This document shows positions 1 to 10,700 of a stretch of DNA of 64,000 nucleotides, in pieces; within the stretch, counting starts at the first letter, position 1, and every line of letters begins with the position of its first letter. The DNA is from Cliona cf. orientalis (lineage: Eukaryota > Porifera > Demospongiae > Clionaida > Clionaidae): NCBI GenBank assembly GCA_963930775.1, contig OZ005700.1, forward strand, positions 8,814,609-8,878,608, read 5' to 3'. A program made the position numbers and the translations under genes. The notes under the pieces are model-generated. The model had not been told where the DNA came from. It was given only the letters and a program-made list of their open reading frames with translations, and did no database searches.

Positions 1-265
1 ACCACCCGTCACTTGCTTTCTAAGAAGATTCCATGCAGCATTAGATACTTTTCAGAGTATATTGTTCACTAAGTTTGGGTAATTAATAGTTATTTGGTAT
101 GTTCTATCATCAGCAAAACTCAACTTTTGAAGTCAGAAAGCAAAAGGCAATAAAAGAATAGCAATTATATTATATGCCTGGAAAACTATGAAGTATCTAT
201 TCTAGATATCAGCAGCTGCTATAGTAATAATATGGCTATGGCCATCTACTTTTAATCTGGTATAG

Positions 266-1002
266 TTAATCAGTGCGCAAAGTGGGGGCTCCACAGAAGC
301 ACTTGGAAGGCATGTAGGCCGCCATGCACACTCCCTCCCAGCGGTAGTTGTTTTGCTTGGCCCAAGATGGAGGTGGTCGATTAGCCATCAGCTGACGCTT
401 AGCCTGCTCGAGAAGACTCGGCTTCCCATGGTACTTCTTGAACAGCTTCATTGCAGCAAGGCTGTCAGTTCCAGGGGAATGGGGTTCAGATATGAAACCT
501 AGATGGAAAAATAAAAGCAATTGAGTAATCCTATAAGAAAACAATGTCATCTTTGAGTTATGGTTTTACCTGCCCTGATCAGAGTATTTGCTTCATGGCT
601 CAAACTATAATATGAGTAGTTGCCATAGCGGGAATTGTAAGTCTTAAACATTTGTGCCAGATCCACCACACTGTCATAATCCTTTCCCTGCTCCAGTTTA
701 AGCCACTTGATGTCCGATTTCAGTCCCTGACCAACCAGAACTACATCCGGACCGAGGAGAGCCTTCACATCCCTGAGAACAACAGATAGCCTCTCCCCAT
801 CATCTAGATCTCCTGGCTGTAGTCCAGTCAAGGGAGTGAGGTAGTTGACAATACGCTTCTCGGGCTTGACTTTCCTCTTAAAAATCACCTCTTCGTTTAC
901 ATCCACGACAGCCACTAGACACACATCTCGGTCGTCATGGCGCGTGCCTGTTGCAACACACTCTACATCTATAGCAAGATAGCGCTTGGAACCAGAAGCC
1001 AT
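266..1002 (-). CDS. DEDDh 3'-5' exonuclease, ISG20/REXO4-like, copy 1
   Basis: Two exons, 570-1002 and 266-498, joined by a GT-AG intron of 71 bp (split Gly codon), give 221 residues. The exonuclease motifs are all visible: Exo I as D-V-E in IDVECVATG near residue 11, the middle Asp in VGQGLKSDIKWL, and Exo III as H-x5-D in the second exon (HSPGTDS). Members of this family remove nucleotides from RNA 3' ends with two metal ions; ISG20, AEN and REXO4 are the closest named relatives, and I cannot say which is the ortholog. After the nuclease domain the protein has a short conserved tail with WEGVCMAAY and CFCGAPT, a Cys pair pattern I do not recognise. A close paralog with the same intron lies at 2423-3162. 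It faces the gene at 1427 head-to-head. Confidence 0.85.
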
Positions 1003-1426
1003 GGTAATAGCTGTACGTCACTGCACTGTATTCTTGGAGTAATGTGTACATTTAAGGCCTCCGCGATCATTATATACATGATGGAACAGAATGACGGAAG
1101 CATCTTTTGAATATCAAAATTCCCCGGAAACATGAATCATGCAGAATACGTCACTGTCCTTCCGTTGCCCCGTCACGCTGCTACCAAATATATCTCTTAT
1201 GGGATTAAAGGAATCAATGTTTTTATGATCAGAGTTCAGTGAAGAATGAATTTGGTTGAGTGGTCACGTCAGAATGTTAATTTTATTGTTGCAGATCTGT
1301 TGCGCATGCGCACATCGACGTTTGGACCGCGCGTTGCGGTGGGGAACGCGCACGCGTACGGCTCTGTTTAATGTTTCGCAGGAAGAAGGATCCGTTTGAC
1401 TTTACTGCTAGCTTCATACTACGACA
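1003..1426. promoter_or_regulatory. Bidirectional promoter with NRF1-like palindrome
   Basis: The 424 bp between two divergent start codons contain a CpG-rich patch at about 1300-1370. The 12-base palindrome TGCGCATGCGCA at 1301-1312 fits the NRF1 consensus exactly. That the site is used is inference. Confidence 0.5.
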
Positions 1427-2307
1427 ATGACATTTCGTCAACTACTTCGTCGTATCTCGAAACGCAAAACAGAGTCGGACGGCAAGACTCGCCGAATATC
1501 AAAGAAAAAGAATGCGTCTCCTTCGTCGCCGAATGACGAGCGGCTCCAAAGAAATCCACGCCGCCGCCCGATTTCAAGTCTGATACGTTTTTTGAGGAAG
1601 AAAAGCAAAACTCAAAATAAGGCAAGTGCTGAAATATGGCGTCTGGAGATCTACAATTTTCATTCAATTTTCTGTATAATATTGCATATACACTATTGCG
1701 GCAGGTTGGCTGTACTCAAGATACACCTGAGACAGCTCAACTTACTAGTACTCCACCACCAATTCTATCAGCCAGTGCGGAAAATAGCCGTCATCAACTT
1801 GAGTGTAGCAAAGCCCAAGACCCTAACAGAGACTCAACTAACACAATGCCATGCATATGTAGAGTCATGAAAGACGCACCAATGTACGAGAACACTGCAG
1901 CTGCAAGCCAGCTGAGCAGGCCTGCCACTGATCATCATATAGAGACCAAATTAGCAATCAAATCTCAAACACTCTCTCCTCAAGAGATATTTGTGAACCG
2001 GCCAGCTTCTCCGTCCCAGAGTGAACCTCTGATACTGTCAGTACCGGTACTCTCACTGATGGCAACAAGGAGAGAAAGCATGGCACATCCACTGGCACAA
2101 GAAATGAGCATAAGCTCAACTTTAGTCAATAGGTCTGGGAGAAGAAAATTGACCAATCAGGTGAATCAGTACTCGAGTGTTAGAGGAATGCTGCTGTCTT
2201 TATCTGACCCCCTACTCTCTGCGAATGAGTTAAACAGAATCAAAAGATACCACACTGTTGATTTAAACACAGATTTAATTGCCAATTTTAACTGCAATTT
2301 ATTATAA
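1427..2307 (+). CDS. Hypothetical basic protein, two exons with a GC-AG intron
   Basis: Two overlapping reading frames make sense as one gene if an 83 bp intron (1622-1704) with a GC donor is removed. The donor reads AAG then GCAAGT, the usual GC-AG context, and the acceptor is GCGGCAG. Exon 1 (1427-1621, 65 codons) ends in phase 0 and exon 2 (1705-2307) continues in the long downstream frame, giving 265 residues. The first 65 residues are strongly Lys/Arg-rich (many RR and KK pairs), suggesting a nuclear or nucleic-acid-binding protein. The remainder is Ser/Thr-rich with no domain I recognise. The gene sits between the two exonuclease paralogs, in opposite orientation. The alternative is an unspliced start at 1636, which would lose the basic part. 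Confidence 0.5.
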
Positions 2308-2422
2308 TATTGTATTAATTTTTGTCACTTGCTCTCTAATTAGTTGCTATAAAACTACTGGCAACTAGAATTTTAATATCACTCCAGTACAGTCTCAATG
2401 CATACATCCTTGAGAATCCTCC

Positions 2423-3162
2423 CTAAGTGTACGTGGAGGCTCCACAGAAACATTTGGAGGGTATGTAGGCCGCCATGCACACTCCCTCCCAGCGGTAGTT
2501 GTTTTGCTTGGCCCAAGATGGAGGTGGTCGTTTAGCCATCAGCTGACGTTTAGCTTGCTCGATAAGACTCTGCTTTCCATGGTACTTCTTGAACAGCTTC
2601 ATTGCAGCAATGCTGTCAGTTTCGGGAGCATGGGGCTCAGATATGAAACCTAGATGGAAGAAATGACAAAAAAATGACATACAAAAGTTATTTTTTTAAC
2701 ATTACACAACATTGTAGCTTTACCTGCCCTGATTAGAGTGTTTGCTTCGTGGCTCAAACTAAAATAGGAGAAATTGCCATAGCGAGAATTATAGGTCTTA
2801 AACATTTCCCCCAGATCCACCACGCTGTCGTAATCCTTTCCCTGCTCCAGCTGAAGCCACTTGATGTCCGACTTTGTACCTTGACCAACTAGAACTACAT
2901 CCGGACCAAGGAGGGCCTTCACTTCCGTGAGAACATCAGACAACTTCTTTCCGTCGTCAAGGTCACCCCTGCTTACCCCAGTTAGGGGAGTGAGGTAGCT
3001 GACGATTGGCTTGTCTGGTTTCACTTTTCTCTTAAGGATCACGTTCTCATTTTCATCGACAACAGCCACAAGACACACGGATCTGTTGTCATGACGTCTA
3101 CCCGTTGCCACGCACTCCACATCTAGAGCAATGTAACGCTGCTTGTCCGATCTCCCGGCCAT
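2423..3162 (-). CDS. DEDDh 3'-5' exonuclease, ISG20/REXO4-like, copy 2
   Basis: Exons 2724-3162 and 2423-2649 give 221 residues, the same length and same split Gly codon as the paralog at 266-1002. Catalytic motifs are intact: LDVECVATG (Exo I), GTKSDIKWL (Exo II Asp) and HAPETDS (Exo III His and Asp). The C-terminal WEGVCMAAY and CFCGAS elements are also kept. Differences from copy 1 are mostly conservative and lie near the N-terminus and in the loop after KVKP. Intact frames in both copies argue that both are functional genes from a tandem duplication that also enclosed, or was split by, the gene at 1427-2307. Confidence 0.85.
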
Positions 3163-3660
3163 ACTAATGATTTTGTCTGAATAGCCAGATAAAATAATAT
3201 TGTCACTATGTTCGAGCTGAATTTATCAATGCATATAGGAATCACATGATTTGGGTGAACACGTGATACATGCACGTATGTATATTAAATGTTGCCACGT
3301 CATGCACGCATGGTGTTCAATGATCGTTATCCCAAATTCACCAGAAAAATACACAGGTGTGCGTAGATACCGCTGTTTCACTGCTTACTCTGCAGAATGT
3401 TATTATGTCAACCCATAAATCATGAATACAACTTCACAAGTAAAGCACTACTGTAACACAGTTTGTTGATAAAAACCCTAGTTCATAAGAATTCTCAAGC
3501 TGTATACATAGGGACTTAACCCATCATATCTGATTCCCGTTTAATCCATACAAATACGGCAACATTACTCACATGCATTACTACTGTAGTACAATGCAAT
3601 ACATCAGAGTTATTGAGTACTTATTATGCACACATCTGAGTACTTAAGTTACACTGTGGT
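3163..3660. other. Intergenic, no gene seen
   Basis: AT-rich spacer between the start of exonuclease copy 2 and the stop codon of the GH57-type gene. It must hold the copy 2 promoter, but I see no clear TATA box or CpG patch and no coding exon. Confidence 0.5.
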
Positions 3661-6600
3661 TCAGCTAGGCACGCATGGAGCGTTGCCACTCCCAATGTAC
3701 ACGTGGTAGATGTCTGTCTTCTTGGTGTTGCCTAGCTTGTCGGAGGCACTGATGTAATAGTCAATGAGAACATCCTTCAGTCCTGTCACCTGCATGAGAT
3801 TATAACAGAGGTGAGAACTAGTTCAGTATTTTCTTCACCTTCTCTCTACAACATCGGCTCAGTTGAAGCATATTTTACCTTTATCCAGTATTCATCAGCA
3901 ATCACCGTTGGCAGACAAGTATTACCAGAGCTATCACAAGTCAGATCAATGCTCTGGTTGAAAACATTGCCCTAAAGCCGGAATCAATGAATTGATCAGC
4001 TGATATCTTGTAATTTAGCACGTAGCTCCTGTACCTTGGGAAAGGCTCTGAAGTTCATTTTCACAGCTGTCCATTCAGTTACCTTGGTGACATCTTAAAG
4101 TAGGAGGGCGTATGAGAGGGGAAAGGGAGAAGTGTAATAGTTATAATTATTATGTACAGATATAATATAGCTCACCTGAGTGATACACCTCATTAGATGT
4201 TTCATGAATGGGGTTGACTCCATCCAAGTCCTTGCGATAGTGAAACATCACTGAGTCAATCCCAGATACATCGTAGGCAAATGTCCACACGTAGAAATCA
4301 CTGCAGGTAGCAATCACAAAAGCATGCATCAGGTACTCAATAGTCTACTATAATATTATTGATTTGAGGGGCATACGTTGGCATTGGTGTATACTTGTAT
4401 CCCCACAGCTCTCCCATGCCACACCCACCAGGATTCCAGGGAAGTCGCTGAAGTGTCCAAATGGTTGGTGGCACCTGATCAAGACAGTGACACCTAGTGT
4501 AATTTGCACATGGCAGGATAGAGTACGAGTTATGTGGTTGCAATGCTCATAGAGTCTAGTTACCCGTTCATTAGCCTTTGGGCGTGGAAAACAGCGTTGT
4601 TACTGGCAAGGGTCTGCTTGACAGGCATGTCTTCAGCATTGCCGTAGTACATGTAGCCGGAGGTGAGGCCGGGAAGAAAGAAGTGCCAGGCCAACTCGGC
4701 ATCCTAGCAGAATAAAAAATATTCAACAAGCACACACAAGTACACAAAAAGACACTATTTACTGTGGCATTGGATGATGGTGCCTGCACTTCACTCAGCC
4801 TCACACCACTTGTCATCTGTGCACGATAAAAAAAAAAGAATGAGCGATAGAGTTTACAACTATTTAGCTATGTGAACCTTATTATGCATTGTACCTTTTC
4901 AGCTGTTTCCACTGTGTTTTCAGCGGCTGTAAGCACCGCCCAGTTCCTCTCATTCATAGACCACCCATTCTCTATATCAAACTGCCCTGCCTGTATTGCA
5001 GATACAGACCACTTTCAAGGATAGAATGTGCATGCACCTAAGTCACTTAGATTAGTGTTCACCTGATGTGCGTTGTTGGGCATAAGGGGGTAGTTCCACT
5101 GGAGACTCTGGGGAGAGCCAAAGTCTCCATCAGGATTCACCCAACCTCCGTCCTCAACATGAACCACATCCTTCTCATCGACCGGGTGATCACTCAGATA
5201 CTGCTGAATGGTTGTCGCAACATATCCCTGCATTATTCATCAATAATATAATATCCCTGTGTATCATTCAGATAGTAAGTCACTATTACTCTGTTTAAGT
5301 ACATAGTAGTTCCGATAATATTATTATGATTAAAACTCTTTTCTATCTAGGTGTGTGTACCATAATCTTATTACTATACAGAATGATATCTAGTACCTTT
5401 TTCTGTGCCTCATCCACAAAATTCTTGACGCATTGTTCGTAGTAGGAGTATCCACCACCGAAGGCATTGTCACCGTCATGTGCCAGCAGGACCAATATGG
5501 GGTGGTCTGGTTCACTGCCCCCAGCAATGCCGTCCACGTCTGATGTGTCGTAGCATTCATACCCATCCACCCAGCTCATTGCCTGCAGGAAAAAATAGAA
5601 GTCTTCAACTTTTCAATATTATTGAAAGAAAAGAAAAGCACAGTGGAGGGGAGGTGAAGATGAGATCGAGGGTTGATGCAGTGAATATTGTTTATTTTTA
5701 CCATTGCTGCTGGTATGACGATTATCTTGGATACATTCCCAGTTTCCGGATCCACATACTGGGCATAGTGTGGGCGATAGGAGAAGGGGTAGGCATTATT
5801 GGGAGTGCAGCCTCTGGAAATCGACTCCTTAAAGTAGTTAGCCTGCTCTGGATTCACCTACCAGATAATTTAATATTTCATTTTATAGACATGGTAGAGG
5901 TTGAACCTATAGGGTACCTGGTCTGCAGGGTTGGGAGGACTGTTATTGTCACCATGGGGAGAGTATGGATAGTTCTATGGGATATTGAAGAATTAATTGT
6001 TAGCTAAAATTAATGTATATTATGTGATTTACTTTGCAAGCCCTTGAGATGTGGTTGTTAGCCACCATGACCCACTCTATGCCCTGCTCCACGAGCACTG
6101 GTATGGCTCTCTCTGTGAATACCATCTCAGCAGGAAAAAAACCTGCAAAATATTCAGTAAATTGCACCGTTTCTCTCGATAATGAACATTGTGTTAGGTT
6201 CACCTTTTGAATAAGGTGCATTGTTCCAAGTTTTCCCATAAATTAACTTGTGTATTCCTATTTCTTTTGCAAGTGCATTCCTGGGCAGAGAACAGATTTA
6301 ATATGTTTCTACATACATTTGCATCACTTTGCTGTACTTGTCGATGAGTGTAGTGAGAGCATGGTGGTAGGTGAACGATACAAAGTCCAGTTTGGGGAAT
6401 CCCCCTGATGTCTTCATCGAGCCAATGGCATCGGAGTACTTCTTGTTCCAGCCCGGGGAGTAGATATGGTTGTTAGCAGCCAGATTGTCCAAGTTCTCTA
6501 TCAAACATCCACTGAAGCTCACCTACAGGAGTATTACCACTAATACACTGAGGAAATATTGTGGGGATAAATAGGTCAAGCAAAATTAACTATTGTGCTA

Positions 6601-7360
6601 ATTGAGAAAAACATAAATTTTGAAGCAGATAAGTTAACGGTATCTCAAGATTGAAATTTCCTTACCTGAGCTCCCATGTTGGCATACTGCTGACAGCTTT
6701 GCACTGCATCGGCTGCATAGTGCTGGTAGTCATTGACACGGTCATCTGCATGGCATGGCATGGCATGGCACGTGAAAACAATGCAAAAGCAACACACTAT
6801 TATGTTGATGAGCTGCTTATGGAAGAAGTGCAAGAGTACACACTTTTGGCAGGTGATTCAAGCATGCATCGTTAACATCATCACAGCTCTGAGCTAGTGT
6901 GAATGGCACATATTAAAAATTCATTTATGAAAGACAATTTCACGGTTTTGTAGAACTCTGTGTGAACATAAAGACTAGATCCTATAGTGTCATGCAAATC
7001 ATGATTGTATGTGGTCGCTGTATAATAATATTATGATTTAGACAACCTTTCCCGAAAATATCGTCCATATTGTCCTTGGGGTGGCCTCCCTGGGAGGACT
7101 TCAGTTGGAGAGAGTCATAGGCCTTCTGGTAGGTGTTGGGGTTGCTTGGCAACTTGTCTGGCCAGTAGATGGGTTGCTGCATGTGCCTACATGCAAATTT
7201 ATGACAAAGTTTCAATCAAGGAAAAAGCAAACTCGTTGATCTATCCGATCCAGCTATCAGAGTCTGAGACTTACCAATGATAAGTAGTGTAGACCTTCCC
7301 ACTGGAGAGGCCGGTGGTGGCAAAGGCGCCAACAACCAGGAGAGCTAGAAGCACCTTCAT
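3661..7360 (-). CDS. Secreted GH57-type glycoside hydrolase, 18 exons
   Basis: Eighteen in-phase exons: 7275-7360, 7047-7186, 6666-6745, 6317-6522, 6204-6280, 6033-6142, 5918-5974, 5702-5857, 5397-5582, 5063-5227, 4895-4990, 4763-4816, 4564-4703, 4377-4493, 4176-4300, 4035-4093, 3879-3971 and 3661-3789; total 691 residues. The N-terminus is a signal peptide (MKVLLALLVVGAFATTG). The H-M-Q-Q-P stretch after YTTYHW matches the HQP motif that opens GH57 domains. GFFPAEM and LLAHDGDNAFGG fit the later conserved acidic regions that carry the catalytic Glu and Asp in this family; which residues are catalytic here is inference. The C-terminus is a beta-rich module ending in IYHVYIG, as in bacterial GH57-like proteins. 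Such enzymes act on alpha-glucans; substrate unknown. GH57 is mainly prokaryotic, so an old transfer followed by intron gain is possible. Confidence 0.8.
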
Positions 7361-7711
7361 GACTGCTTTCTTTGATATGATCGAAATGTTTGCACATGCG
7401 CAGTGCTCGACCCACGTGTAGTGCTCTTCACGTGGCCGTGGCTGTATAGCTGTATATACATACGCGGTTCGAGTTCAAGATTTTCTGAACCAATTTGAGA
7501 GAAGACTACGAAAGTGCTAAAGTAAGCTATCATTTCGTCAACCATCTATAATGTTGTCTGAAGCTAGCATTTTAAGTGGTTGGTCGGGGGAGGGGAGGTA
7601 GGGGCTTGATACTGGTAAATTAGTTTAATAAGTGCGAATTTTTCACCATATTAAATCCAGGTTTAATACCTATTAGGGCTGCGCTGCGAGGCTTCCCTGG
7701 AAGCAGGCAGT
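7361..7711. promoter_or_regulatory. Bidirectional promoter, GH57-type gene / giant helicase gene
   Basis: 351 bp between divergent start codons. An NRF1-like sequence TGCACATGCGCA lies at 7391-7402 (one mismatch to the palindrome at 1301), and a G-rich run follows at about 7580-7605. No TATA box is evident. Confidence 0.4.
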
Positions 7712-10700
7712 ATGAATCTCGACAATTTGCTTCGCTATATCGTAAAGCACCCCGACACTCGAGAAAGCGTTTCTCTAAAGCAGCTGGCCACTGAAGTGCT
7801 GCAAGACACTGACAAGAAAGCAGAACTTTTGTGCGATTTCTCTTTGGTGGCAAGATGGGTGCTATCCAGCCACGACCGTGAGCAGATTCAAGCCGGCAAG
7901 CTCTCCCCCTACTGCACCCTCTATGGCGGAGACCTCAAAGCGTATGGCGAGTGCATTTTGAAATTTATCGAGTCCCTTGAAAAAGCTGGCATCAGACCAA
8001 TTTTCTTCATCGGTGGTCCCCCGGGCTCTGGAAAGAGTGAGGCTAAATTTGACCAACACAAAGAAGATTCACTGCAAATGCAAGAGCGGTGTGCCAGTAT
8101 TGAGCAAGTTTGTGCTGGCAATAGGTATCTCCAGGTCTCCTGGAGCTTTAGCGGAGCCATGTCTTTGCAGGTGCAACATGTGCTACGAACTGCAGGTGCG
8201 CGTGTGATAAACTGTACGGACGACCCACTTGCGGAGATAGTGAAGTATTCAAGGGCACATAGAAGCCAGGTTGTGGGAGTGGTGTCCAGAAGCTTAGAGC
8301 TCTTGTTGAATGTGCCAGGATTGAAGGTGATTTTGCCTGATGTGGTGGGTAGGATTGTGACTGATGTAACTGTAAAAGCATTGACTGATGAAAGCTGCTC
8401 TGTTGTGTCATCAGAAAGCCTAGCAAGGGGCCTGGGGTTGAAGGAGAGTCAATTAGCTGACATGGCAGCTGTAATTTGTTGCCTTGGTGGTCTATCAGAT
8501 AGCCTACTAGCTGAACTGGGCCTGGGTAGCAAGGGTGACGTGGAGGTGGTGGCTAGGTGGCTTAGCAACCAAGACCTGCCCATTGGAGAGTTGTATCCCC
8601 AGTGTAATGAGTTCATTGTTCAGGTACAGAATCAATTCCTGATTCCAACCAATGAAGGGGAATGCATACTGGAAACTCGACCTGAACCCATAAGTGCTGA
8701 TACTTCCTCAGATAGTTCTGAGAGTTCCGACAAATCGGAAACTGTTGTGCTAAAATCCCTCGCCGAGGTAGTCAAGGTCAGAGTTCAGTCTGGCACCATG
8801 CTACCCCAACTCCTCTCGATGGTAGAGGGTCGGTTTTGGCGAGACAGTGGGGTGGAGCTAGCCTCTCTTGGTCAACCGTGCATCAATGACCTCACACTCA
8901 CTCTGAGAATGTCACTCTACTCTCTCATGGGGGTCAAGAGTGTCACCGAGTATGGGAAAACTGGCGTGAAACCTTTTGATACGATTCCCGTGCAGCTGAA
9001 GACACGTGTGACCTGCGGTTTGAGTCAACTGAATGCCTTGGGAGAGCGCACGAAATACGAGCGTCTTGCGTTGCTGTTCGACCTCGTAAGCAACCCGCAG
9101 CGCTATCGAGACTGTACCAACCTTGAAGAGTGTGTAACTGCAGCCTGTAAGGTTGGATCTAACTGTGACGTTGCCTTCTCCGAGACTGGCAGGCCCATCC
9201 CTGGTGCAGCTGTTGTTGCTTGTGCCTCCCTCCTCCTCCTATTTCAAGCAGACACCATACTCGGTTCTTTCTCAGGCCTCACCTACTCCGAGCTAGATGC
9301 GTTACTGGTGACCGTTCTCACATGTATGACCCAGTACCCTCCCTGCACCCACCTCTGTCGACCTCCCGTGAGAGCTGTCGGTATTGCGATGTACTTCTCC
9401 CACATTATTGAGCAGGTGTACGTTGTGGCGTCGTACCTTGGCCTACTGGACGAGTTGCCTGCCCCAGATAACCTCTTTTGCTCCATGGCGTACATCCCCT
9501 ACCACATTGCTGCGTGCAGTGTTCGTGAAGTACCGTCCTCTCACTTTGATTCCTCAAATTTAGCAGTTATTCGAGATCGTTTTGCTACTCTTTCGAACCT
9601 GGAGTCTGTGGTAGCATTTCGAGCCGAAATTGTCAACGGATGGAAGGACCCAAATTTTTCATCGTTTTTTGAGCATTTCCGTTTTTCGTTGGAATCCGTG
9701 GCTGGTTACAAGATTTGGACGATAGAGAAAGAGAGTGCAGTGCAGCACTCAGTTCCTGGAGGAGGAGGAGGACTAAGTTTGAGCGTCGAGTGGAGTCGCG
9801 ATGTGGACTTGAGTAGCAGTGTGGACAGTAATGCGTCTGGTATCGTAAAGTACAGTGAGCTGTCCTCTGCTCAAGACTACATAGCTACGGAAGAGGAGCT
9901 CTTCTTTACTGCCTTACTTGACGATGTAAATGGTGACGCTGTTGATGATGTCATTGATAGCAATGATGACGTCGTGGGTGATGCGATTTTCGACGTTGAG
10001 ATTTCTGATAGTGAACAACTGATCAAGTCTGAAGCTCCAACTGCCGCTGGGAATTCTCTTGATCATGAGTCTGATGAAAATGCAAACAGAGAAGATAAAC
10101 AGGAGAGTTGTGGAAGTCCTAGTCTGGAATCAGCTACGGCTGTGGTGGGTGCTATCCCTCCCGAATCTTCAACTCTGGATGAAGAAAGTACAGCAACATC
10201 TTCCCAGCTGCCTACCTGTTCAGCTCCTACTTCTGACCCTCGCTCTAGTTCTGCCGCCCCCCTTCGTTGTCGTCCACGTTCCTTCGTTCCCCCTCCCCCT
10301 CGATCTCACGAAGACCAAAAGGAACTCCCCGTGATAGCCCACAGGGAAAGAATCCTTCAGCTCATCCGTGGTCACCGTGTGGTGTGCATCGAGGGAGAAA
10401 CTGGGTGTGGAAAATCGACCAAGATTCCTCAGTTCATTCTCGAAGACTCTCTGAACAGCAACCCTCCCAGTCCCTGTAAGATCCTTGTGACCCAGCCGCG
10501 TCGAGTGGCCGTCATCAAGCTAGCCGAGAGAGTGGCGGCAGAGAGGAAGGAGAGACTAGGACAGACCGTCGGCTACTGCATCGGAGGAGAGAAACATCGG
10601 ACGTCAGAAACAAGTTTGACCTACTGTACGGTCGGATACTTGCTTCAAGTAAGTGATTATAGATTTTATTGTGTCTATGTGTGCTATGTTCTGTGTGGTT

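Noticed and set aside
1636..2307. 223-codon frame taken as a complete gene
   Set aside because: Its first 23 codons lie in the proposed GC-AG intron, and the upstream basic exon joins in phase at 1705.
8008..8040. GPPGSGKS as evidence for an ATPase domain
   Set aside because: No Walker B or other P-loop context follows, and the surrounding sequence fits a FEN/PIN fold better.
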